Source: Turicibacter sp.
GTDB lineage: Bacteria > Bacillota_I > Bacilli_A > MOL361 > Turicibacteraceae
Length of the DNA: 64,000 nt
Direction: 5' to 3'
Assembly: GCA_009780245.1 (NCBI GenBank)
Contig: WRAJ01000005.1
Coordinates: 1-64,000 of the forward strand
Below are positions 25,343-32,667 of this stretch, in pieces. Within the stretch, counting starts at the first letter, position 1. Each line of letters starts with the position of its first letter. A program made the translations under genes and the position numbers. The notes below the pieces were generated by a model. That model was not told the DNA's origin. It ran no database searches and worked only from the letters and a program-made list of their open reading frames with translations.

Positions 25343-25397
25343 TCTCGCTAAAGAATCAAATGAAACGACCTTCATTTTTTAGCGAGACAACCTTTTT
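25343..25397 (+). terminator. Intrinsic terminator before cassette 2
   Basis: GTCTCGCTAAA at 25343-25353 pairs with TTTAGCGAGAC at 25378-25388, followed closely by CCTTTTT. It stops transcripts entering from the left, so the tape measure cassettes need their own promoters. The stretch 25147-25342 holds the lipoprotein promoter region and no gene. Confidence 0.7.
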
Positions 25398-25410
25398 ATA
25401 AGTTGAGTTT

Positions 25411-25617
25411 AAGATGACAGTTAAAAACTATGTAAGTAATTCTTAACTCTCATGTTAATATGAAAAGCCCCAGTGCTGCAACACCAAGGCTTTAGTTAAC
25501 AAATATCAAAAGAAAGGAATGATCCGCATGAAATTCACAGGCAAATACGCATTGTTTTGACTTATTAACCCACAGGTAAGTAATCAATATCCAAGCTTTT
25601 AATGAGTTGATTATAGG
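25411..25617 (+). repeat. Cassette repeat copy 2: long stem-loop plus 10-codon ORF
   Basis: This second copy is about 90% identical to copy 1. The hairpin spans 25454-25500 (GTTAATATGAAAAGCC to GGCTTTAGTTAAC). The 10-codon frame is at 25528-25560 with the same peptide, MKFTGKYALF. It begins AAGATGACAG, as copy 3 does. Confidence 0.8.
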
Positions 25618-25621
25618 TTTA

Positions 25622-25828
25622 TTATACAGAGGTATTAATAGCTTGTTTTCCATTTGAATCAACTAGTGGTGTCATGGTTGCTCTGCCTTGTCCAGACTCA
25701 GTGTATAAATAGAGGGCACCAGTTACTTTATCTCGTAAGGTTGCAGTATTTAACTGCCCCATTACAAATAAATCTAGTGGCATAGCAACTGATTCAGCAT
25801 GAATTACCTCAAAACGATTATCTAACAT
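25622..25828 (-). CDS. DUF6440-like small protein, cassette 2 (orphan)
   Basis: 68 residues: RFEVIHAE..., LRDKVTGALYLYTESG..ATMTPLVDSNGK. The family pattern is kept, although the usual DGKP is SNGK. The ATG at 25828 has GAGGTGATTTTC before it. The gene diverges from a tape measure start at 25888 that is broken after about 30 codons, so this copy has lost its partner. Its upstream region (25829-25976) is about 90% identical to that of the next DUF6440 gene, yet the two proteins are only distantly similar. Confidence 0.65.
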   Translation of the reverse strand: MLDNRFEVIHAESVAMPLDLFVMGQLNTATLRDKVTGALYLYTESGQGRATMTPLVDSNGKQAINTSV

Positions 25829-25887
25829 GAAAATCACCTCAGAATAAATTTTTAAAAACTTAAAAACGAAAGGAGTTATAATAAAAA

Positions 25888-26007
25888 ATGCAACAGAATC
25901 AAACAATAAGAATCGACATAAACATGAATGATTCAGAAATAAGAAATCTAAATTCTAGTATACAGGATTTAGTAAACTTCCAGAACTTTGTTAAGACTTG
26001 TCAATAA
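25888..26007 (+). pseudogene. Relic of a tape measure gene (5' end only)
   Basis: 39 codons. The first 29 (QQNQTIRIDINMNDSEIRN...) are almost identical to the start of the tape measure gene at 26249, with the same AAAGGAGTT site. Similarity stops after GATTTAGTA at 25976, and the frame then runs into the 3' end of the next, oppositely oriented DUF6440 gene and stops at 26005-26007. It is the remains of a tape measure cassette cut by deletion or replacement. Confidence 0.8.
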
Positions 26008-26188
26008 ATGGTTTTCCATCTATATCAAGTATCGGTGTTAATGCTGGTTCACCATTCCTGTTTTGGAGATAAAGATAAAGAATGTTTGTTATCCTATCCT
26101 TAATGATGAGTTGATTACCAAAGCTTTTTTTCTTTAACTCATCCCACAAAGATTCGTCACGAATGACAAAAAATCTATTTTCTAACAT
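25991..26188 (-). CDS. DUF6440-like small protein, cassette 3
   Basis: 65 residues: RFFVIRDESLWDELKKKSF..IIKDRITNILYLYLQNRNGEPALTPILDIDGKPFIDK, a clear member of the same family as its neighbours. It diverges from the intact tape measure gene at 26249, with GAGGTGATTTTC before the ATG. Its 3' end overlaps the relic tape measure frame by 17 bases on the opposite strand. Together with 25622-25976 it forms a tandem duplication of roughly 360 bases. Confidence 0.65.
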   Translation of the reverse strand: MLENRFFVIRDESLWDELKKKSFGNQLIIKDRITNILYLYLQNRNGEPALTPILDIDGKPFIDKS

Positions 26189-26248
26189 GAAAATCACCTC
26201 AATAATAAATTTTAAAAATATAAAAACGAAAGGAGTTGTAATGAAAAT

Positions 26249-28840
26249 ATGCAACAAAATCAAATAATAAGAATTGACATAAACATGAATGATTCAGAAA
26301 TAAGAAATCTAAATACTAGTATACAGGATTTAGTAGATGTAAGCAATAGCCTAGGAATGTCTTTTAGAAGCGCTGGTGATGATCTACAGTCACTAGGCAG
26401 TAGTTTCAGTTCCTCGAAAACAATATTCAATACACAACGCAAAACTATGACATATTTAAGAGATGCTTCGTTTATGCTGGGACAAGATTATGAAAGGTTG
26501 GTTGGGCAAATAGAAGAGCTTGCCGCACCTCTCGCAGCTGCCGAAGCAAGTGCAAATGGAACTGCTAAAGCATTTAGCTTCAAAGGAGCATCTGCTAAAG
26601 TTGCTGCAACTGGAGTAGGGATTTTAAGTGGAGCACTAAAAGCTTTACCATTTATCGGTATCGGTATTGCCCTTGTAAATCTTGTTGGCTCATTCGCTAG
26701 ACTGGTTGGAAACTTAAATACAAGTAGCGATGCTACAGATGAATTTAACGAGAGATTACGTGACTTAAGAGATGAATTAGATGAAAATCGAACAGCTCAC
26801 GACAGCAATATTCAGCGTATCAGAACAAGCAATCAAGTCATGCAGACAGCCATTGATCGAATCTCAGATCTATCTAATGGAGAAAACCTAAATGAGGGCT
26901 ACAAAAACAGATTACGAATTGCAACTGGCATACTTAATGTAAGCTTGTCAGAGTATGCTGCAGCACTTGGTATTACAACTAGTGCACTAGCAGGAAATAA
27001 TGAAGAGGCATTAAGAAGCATTCAAAACTTCCAAACTCAATCTAGTCATATGTCAGCAATGGAGGGACACTTGGAAGAGATCATCAGACTTCAAGAAGAT
27101 AAATACTACTCAACAGAAAGTCTAGCCAGTTTACAAGAGGTATACGATAATTTACAGAGAGGCGTTGCAGAATACCGTGTTGAGTTAGAAGAATTACGTG
27201 AAAACAATGAAATTATTCTTGGGCAAAACGATGGACTTGCTGAAAGATATTTATATCTTGCGAGAGAGGTGGGTGCAGTTGACGGAGAAATCGCGGAATT
27301 AAATGTGAGCATGGCAGAACACAATATGATTATTGATGATGCTGTTGAAGGAATTTCCGATCTTGAAAGAGAGTATCAAATCACATTCACCGAAATGTAT
27401 ATGCATGTTCAGCAACATGGACTAACATTAGGAGCGTTAAATGATGTCCAAAGAGAGGTCATTGACCGTGGAATTGGCTATTGGCAACAGTATGAAGAGA
27501 TGAGTACGGAGATGTTTAGGCGGGTTGGTCAATCAAACCAATATAGCCTCGAACAAGTTGCTGAGAATCAATATCAGAATCGACTTGCAACAGAAAATTG
27601 GCAAGACAATTTAGTTGTTTTATATGAAAAATATGGTGCAGAAGTAGCTGCAGAACTACGTGCAATGGGTGAAGATGGTATGCACATCGTTGCTGAAATG
27701 GCTGACTATGTAACAAACAATTATGAAGAGATGGCAGATGGAACATGGGAACATTTAGGGAATATGGCAGATGGCACTTATAGTCATGCTACTCAAATCG
27801 CAAACAATTTGACAAGCGGTGCAGAGACTGCCAGGCGAGGGATGACACTTCAATTAGGAGAAGGCTTTGACTCAAGTATTGATTTGATAGAACAGTTTGG
27901 TAGTCGTAGTCGAACTACGCTAAGTCAAGACTTTAATGCCGCTAATTTTGAAGTATTTGGAATCGCAATCCCAGCAGGTTTGATGGAAGGGGTAAGAAGA
28001 AACCAACCAGAAGCTATTGCAGAACTTGAAAGATTTGCAGATGAATTAGGGTTGTGCTTTAGAACAATATTACAAATCAATTCACCATCAGGTGTGTTTA
28101 TGGAATACGGTGAAGGGATCGTTGAAGGTCTTCAGCGAGGAATAACTGCATTAAAGAGCCAACCAATCAATCTATTGCAAAGAGCAGCACGCGATATGAA
28201 GCGAATCTACAATACAGCTAGTCGTGACTACATAAATGTTGGTCGTGACATCATGCGCGGCCTAAATCAAGGTTTACTCAACGGTGAAGCTCAAGTCATG
28301 AGCACGGCTCGTCGGATTGCTAATCAAATCACGGTTGCGATGCGTCAGGCGTTGAACATTAACTCGCCTTCTCGGGTGATGCAGGAAGAGATTGGGCGTC
28401 AGATTCCGGCTGGGGTGGCTGAGGGGATTGATAAGTACGGTAATTATGCGACAGATAGTATGTACGATCTCGGCAACGAACTAGCTAAAGTGAAATTTCC
28501 GAGTATCAACGACGTCATCAACATGGGGCCAAGTCTGAGCTTAGCTGGTGCTGGTGCTTCGTCGATGATCACGAACCACAATAACAACCAGAGTCATAGC
28601 TATGCCGGTTTGTTTGATGGTGCGACGATCAACTGGCACGGCGAGGAGGATATCCGTCGTACGATGGAGAAGATGGCTCGGGCAGCGGAAGAGGATGCTT
28701 ATCGCATGTGGTTTAGAAAATTTTGTGCGACAACCCTAAAACAGAGATGTTCAATTTTGGATACTAAAATCTTTCGTTATGCAAAAAAATACGCGATTCA
28801 TATTAAGATGACAGCTAAGAACAGTGAAAGCAATTCTTAA
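26249..28840 (+). CDS. Tape measure protein paralogue 2
   Basis: 863 residues. The N-terminus IIRIDINMNDSEIRNLNTSI matches the other paralogues. A hydrophobic stretch near residues 123-152 (LSGALKALPFIGIGIALVNL) could span a membrane. The helical middle is unique. The last 200 residues repeat NSPSGVFMEYGEGIVEGLQ and NSPSRVMQEEIGRQIPAG and are nearly identical to paralogues 1 and 3. Those two end at YRMW; this one lost its stop codon there and adds about 46 unrelated residues that run into cassette repeat 3. I chose the ATG at 26249 because the one at 26241 is out of frame and stops early. Confidence 0.8.
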   Translation: MQQNQIIRIDINMNDSEIRNLNTSIQDLVDVSNSLGMSFRSAGDDLQSLGSSFSSSKTIFNTQRKTMTYLRDASFMLGQDYERLVGQIEELAAPLAAAEASANGTAKAFSFKGASAKVAATGVGILSGALKALPFIGIGIALVNLVGSFARLVGNLNTSSDATDEFNERLRDLRDELDENRTAHDSNIQRIRTSNQVMQTAIDRISDLSNGENLNEGYKNRLRIATGILNVSLSEYAAALGITTSALAGNNEEALRSIQNFQTQSSHMSAMEGHLEEIIRLQEDKYYSTESLASLQEVYDNLQRGVAEYRVELEELRENNEIILGQNDGLAERYLYLAREVGAVDGEIAELNVSMAEHNMIIDDAVEGISDLEREYQITFTEMYMHVQQHGLTLGALNDVQREVIDRGIGYWQQYEEMSTEMFRRVGQSNQYSLEQVAENQYQNRLATENWQDNLVVLYEKYGAEVAAELRAMGEDGMHIVAEMADYVTNNYEEMADGTWEHLGNMADGTYSHATQIANNLTSGAETARRGMTLQLGEGFDSSIDLIEQFGSRSRTTLSQDFNAANFEVFGIAIPAGLMEGVRRNQPEAIAELERFADELGLCFRTILQINSPSGVFMEYGEGIVEGLQRGITALKSQPINLLQRAARDMKRIYNTASRDYINVGRDIMRGLNQGLLNGEAQVMSTARRIANQITVAMRQALNINSPSRVMQEEIGRQIPAGVAEGIDKYGNYATDSMYDLGNELAKVKFPSINDVINMGPSLSLAGAGASSMITNHNNNQSHSYAGLFDGATINWHGEEDIRRTMEKMARAAEEDAYRMWFRKFCATTLKQRCSILDTKIFRYAKKYAIHIKMTAKNSESNS

Positions 28841-29015
28841 TTCTCATGTTAATATGAAAAGCCCAAGTGCTGCAACACTAAGGCTTTACGTTAACAAATA
28901 TTAAAAGAAAGGAATGATCTGCATGAAATTCACAGGCAAATACGCATTGTTTTGACTTATCAATTCGCAGGTAAGTAATCAATGTCCAAGCTTTTAATTT
29001 ATTTATTGATTATAT
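28805..29015 (+). repeat. Cassette repeat copy 3: long stem-loop plus 10-codon ORF
   Basis: This is the third copy, overlapping the extended 3' end of the tape measure 2 gene. The hairpin is at 28848-28895 (GTTAATATGAAAAGCC to GGCTTTACGTTAAC). The 10-codon frame lies at 28923-28955 with an unchanged peptide. The AT-rich 29016-29180 stretch after it carries only the promoter of the next gene (extended -10 TGATATAAT ending at 29149). Confidence 0.8.
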
Positions 29016-29180
29016 CATATGCGATATGAAAAATAAAATGTGCATTGAAGGCAAAAGACGAGTGGAACAAGTGTTCTAAGAAAATTAAATATTAATAAAT
29101 AAGTATCTTTACTAATTAACTAGGCAACGCTTTAATTCTTTGATATAATGTGATTATCAATTCGATTGGAGTGTGGAAAA

Positions 29181-29378
29181 ATGAAAAACAAGAAACTTGG
29201 TGCACGATTCGAGAGGGTTTACTGGGAAAATGGTCTTGTAGATGGAGTTGGTGTTATAAATCAGTTTATCATGAAAGACAAGAAAACAGGCGTTCTATAC
29301 CTACACACTGAAAATAGAAGTGGAACTTCTGTGATTGTACTAGTTGATCGAGACGGTAAACCATTAGTTGATGAATAA
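29181..29378 (+). CDS. DUF6440-like small protein, cassette 4
   Basis: 65 residues: RFERVYWENG..IMKDKKTGVLYLHTENRSGTSVIVLVDRDGKPLVDE. It is the best match to the family pattern among the four. Unlike the others it runs in the same direction as its tape measure gene, which starts 87 bases later. The ATG at 29181 follows TTGGAG; a TTG at 29166 in frame is less likely. An extended -10 sequence, TGATATAAT, lies about 30 bases upstream, so it may be expressed with tape measure 3 from one promoter. Confidence 0.7.
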   Translation: MKNKKLGARFERVYWENGLVDGVGVINQFIMKDKKTGVLYLHTENRSGTSVIVLVDRDGKPLVDE

Positions 29379-29464
29379 AGTAAATATTATTTAGAGAGAT
29401 GCTTATGAAAACAAAATCATGCGCATCTTTTATTATGCGCAAAAATTTGAAAAGGAGAGAAAAT

Positions 29465-31846
29465 ATGAATATACAAAATGAAACAATAAGAATAAACTTT
29501 GACATCGATGATCGTGCAATCAGGCAATTAGATGATATCATTTCTGATTTAAATAAAACACTTGGAGATATTGGTGATGCACTTGGAAATTTAGAATTAT
29601 CAAGTAGTAACTCCCTTGGAACATTCGCGATGTTGGCGGGTGCCTTTGCAGTTTTGTCATTTGATGGGGACGCTTTGAAAGGAAGCTTAACTGAATTAAC
29701 TAAAAAGTCACTTAAAGGTCTTTCAGGAGAATTAGCTACTGCACAAGGTAATGTCGTAGGTTTGCTTGGTGCTTTTAAAAACACAGCAGGTACAATTGTT
29801 AAGAAAAAAGGAGCATTGGGGCTCTTAGTCGGAGCAATGAAATTAATCCCATGGGCAGGTGCTATCTGGGGGCTTACCCAATTACCGGGATTATTTAGAA
29901 GTGTAATTTCAAGTGCAATCGGTTGTAGAGAGGAGTATGAACGATTAACTGATGCTATAGGAGCAAATCGTGCTGCACATGCAACTAGAAGAGGAGAGAT
30001 AGAGCGAGAGTTAACTACGAATCGCAGTTTAATTTCACATCTTCAGGAACTACAAAATGCAGAGCATAGAACTAATGGTGCTCGTGGGGTGGCTATATTA
30101 AAAACAAGAGAATTAAATGAATTGATGCCAGATTTAAACTTAGCTTATGACAGGCAAACTGGATTGCTTGATGAAAACAGCGAACGAACACTTACGCTAG
30201 CTGGTTATTATGCAGACTTGTCTGCTGCAACTGATAGTTTACAAAACGATCAAGACAGATTGAACGAGATAACAGAAGAATATCCAGATATCACCGATCG
30301 CCTTACCGATCTTAGGCAAATTATGGCTGAAAATAACGAGACCATCCGAGACACAACAACAGGCATATATTCACATAGTGCGGCTTTCTATCGTGCTAGA
30401 GATGAATATCAGGCTCTAATTGTTCAACAACAAAGATTAGGAAATGAAAGCGAGTATTTAACTGATAGAATCTATAACACAGCAGGCGAAATGATGGGTA
30501 TTTACGATACTTTGGCTATTCATCATTCGATGACATTCGATACGATGACTGATTCACAACAAGCAGTAGTGGATGGGTTTAGAGACATGCACAGTCTCTC
30601 TGCAGGATACCTGAATGATTTAACAGGGACATTTGAACATAACAATGATCTGACGTGGGCATCTGCACAATTGAATAACAGGAGAATGATTACGGAAACA
30701 GCAATGTTTACTAATTTATACTCAGATTTAGTATCACAGGGGGTTAGTGAAGCGTTCTTGCAAGCAATTGGTGCTGATAGTGCAAGTGCAATCCCGATGC
30801 TGGTTGAGATGCAACGGTATGGCGTTCAAAATGTTATCAATGAGCAAGATAGATGGTATGCGGCACATGCTGCAAATGCGGACACCATGCTAGATGCATT
30901 TGAGATTAATGGGGAACATCGTACTGCTATTAGAAACTATGTATTAGGACTTGAAAACTCTTTGTCTGACAATATTGAAGCATCTAATTTTAGAGAACTT
31001 GGTAGAACGAGTTCTAGACAATTTATGGGAGCTTTGAATGAAGAAGCACAAGTGCAAGCTGAAATGTTAAGACACAATTCATACTTATATGGTGGACAAT
31101 TTGTTGAAGGAACAGCAAATGGAATAATGGGAAGAGTTAGAGAAGCGGTTAATTCAATGTCGCATGTATCTGAAGCTATGCAACGGGCATTTAGAATGCT
31201 AAACGGATTGAGTTCACCATCAAGAGTTTATCGTAGTTATGGAGAGAATATCATACAAGGATTAGTCAATGGACTTGAAGCATTAAGAGCTCAACCAATT
31301 CGTTCAATTCAAACATTAGCTCGCGACATGGAACGAATCTACAACACTGCTAATCGTGACTACATCAACATCGGCCGTGACATCATGCGTGGCTTAAACC
31401 AAGGTTTACTCAACGGTGAGGCGCAGGTCATGAACACGGCTCGTCGGATTGCTAATCAGATTACGCAGGCAATGCGTCAGGCGTTGAATATTAACTCGCC
31501 TTCGCGGGTGATGCAAGAAGAGATTGGGCGTCAGATTCCGGCTGGGGTGGCTGAGGGGATTGATAAGTATGGTAGTTATGCTACGGATAGTATGTATGAC
31601 TTAGGCAACGAACTAGCTAAAGTGAGATTTCCGAGTATCAACGACATCATCAACATGGGGCCAAGTCTGAGCTTAGCTGGTGCTGGTGCTTCGTCGATGA
31701 TCACGAATCATAATAACAACCAGAGTCATAGCTATGCTGGCTTGTTTGATGGTGCGACGATCAACTGGCACGGCGAGGAGGATATCCGTCGTACGATGGA
31801 GAAGATGGCTCGTGCAGCCGAAGAGGATTCTTATCGGATGTGGTAA
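29465..31846 (+). CDS. Tape measure protein paralogue 3
   Basis: 793 residues from the ATG at 29465, which has AAAGGAGAG before it; an upstream ATG at 29399 in frame lacks a good site. The N-terminus (TIRINFDIDDRAIRQLDDII) is shared. Hydrophobic stretches lie near residues 54-70 and 118-150 (GALGLLVGAMKLIPWAGAIW). The middle is unique. The last 200 residues with SSPSRVYRSYGENIIQGL and NSPSRVMQEEIGRQIPAG nearly match the other copies, and it ends at YRMW. It lies just before dit, the canonical tape measure place, so it is the likeliest to be used. Confidence 0.85.
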   Translation: MNIQNETIRINFDIDDRAIRQLDDIISDLNKTLGDIGDALGNLELSSSNSLGTFAMLAGAFAVLSFDGDALKGSLTELTKKSLKGLSGELATAQGNVVGLLGAFKNTAGTIVKKKGALGLLVGAMKLIPWAGAIWGLTQLPGLFRSVISSAIGCREEYERLTDAIGANRAAHATRRGEIERELTTNRSLISHLQELQNAEHRTNGARGVAILKTRELNELMPDLNLAYDRQTGLLDENSERTLTLAGYYADLSAATDSLQNDQDRLNEITEEYPDITDRLTDLRQIMAENNETIRDTTTGIYSHSAAFYRARDEYQALIVQQQRLGNESEYLTDRIYNTAGEMMGIYDTLAIHHSMTFDTMTDSQQAVVDGFRDMHSLSAGYLNDLTGTFEHNNDLTWASAQLNNRRMITETAMFTNLYSDLVSQGVSEAFLQAIGADSASAIPMLVEMQRYGVQNVINEQDRWYAAHAANADTMLDAFEINGEHRTAIRNYVLGLENSLSDNIEASNFRELGRTSSRQFMGALNEEAQVQAEMLRHNSYLYGGQFVEGTANGIMGRVREAVNSMSHVSEAMQRAFRMLNGLSSPSRVYRSYGENIIQGLVNGLEALRAQPIRSIQTLARDMERIYNTANRDYINIGRDIMRGLNQGLLNGEAQVMNTARRIANQITQAMRQALNINSPSRVMQEEIGRQIPAGVAEGIDKYGSYATDSMYDLGNELAKVRFPSINDIINMGPSLSLAGAGASSMITNHNNNQSHSYAGLFDGATINWHGEEDIRRTMEKMARAAEEDSYRMW

Positions 31847-31944
31847 AAGATACCGAGCTGCGCTCGATGGCTAGTTTATATGAAACAATCTGTGAAAGTT
31901 AAAAAGAAATGAAAAAAATGAGAAACAAAAAGAGGAGGAAAAAT

Positions 31945-32667
31945 ATGTTTACGTATAAAGGAAAAAGTAGTAAAGAAATGAATTTGCGCGTTGTAGGGAA
32001 TGTGTCGTTTGCATCGCCAAGTCGAGACGTTAGGGCGGTTCAAGTGCCGGGGCGCGATGGGGATTTGATGCTGGATAATGGGCGATTTAATTCTGTTGTT
32101 CGCAGTATCCCTTGTCGGATTGAACCCGTTGATGGGGGTGACATTGAGGCGTTGATTAGTCGGATTAATAATTGGTTGAGTGACGATGGCAATTTGCATG
32201 AGTTTGGTTGGGACAACGATCCTGATTTTAAATATTTAGCGCGTGTTGATGGGGGTGTTGTTAGTCAGCGGATTTTATCCCATTTTGGCACAACCGCGAT
32301 TGATTTTAGGATGCACCCGATTAAGTATTTGCGTGCCAGTTTAAATGAACGTCCGGTAACGAGTGGAACGAATGTGGCGAATCCGTTTAGTATTGATGCG
32401 AAGCCAAGGATGCGCATTGTGAGGGTAGGCAGTGGTGAAGGTGATGTGACGATTCATGTGGGTGGTCGCCCTGTGCTGATTAGAGGATTGGCTAGTGGTT
32501 GTATCATCGATAGTGACACACAAACGATTACGAATTTGAATGGCACGGTCACGTTGTTTAGTCAGATGAGGAGTCCGTTCCCTGTTTTAAGGCCGGGAGA
32601 TAATCAGATCACGTTTCCAGCGAATGTTCAGGTTCAGCTTACACCGCGATTGGGGGCGTTGTTATGA
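31945..32667 (+). CDS. Distal tail protein Dit
   Basis: 240 residues. FTYKGKSSKEMNLRVVGNVSFASPSRDVRAVQVPGRDGDLMLDNGRF and LISRINNWL...GNLHEFGWDNDPDFKYLARV are typical of the N-terminal belt domain of Dit proteins, which form the hub ring at the tail tip of Gram-positive siphophages. AGAGGAGG lies directly before the ATG at 31945; upstream in-frame ATGs cover that site. It overlaps the next gene by four bases (ATGA). Confidence 0.88.
   Translation: MFTYKGKSSKEMNLRVVGNVSFASPSRDVRAVQVPGRDGDLMLDNGRFNSVVRSIPCRIEPVDGGDIEALISRINNWLSDDGNLHEFGWDNDPDFKYLARVDGGVVSQRILSHFGTTAIDFRMHPIKYLRASLNERPVTSGTNVANPFSIDAKPRMRIVRVGSGEGDVTIHVGGRPVLIRGLASGCIIDSDTQTITNLNGTVTLFSQMRSPFPVLRPGDNQITFPANVQVQLTPRLGALL

Noticed and set aside
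17653-28895. Integron attC sites at the cassette hairpins
   Set aside because: The hairpins are bounded by GTTAA and TTAAC, which looks like attC, but the seven-base R boxes do not fit the attC consensus, the hairpins precede rather than follow each cassette, and no integron integrase is present.
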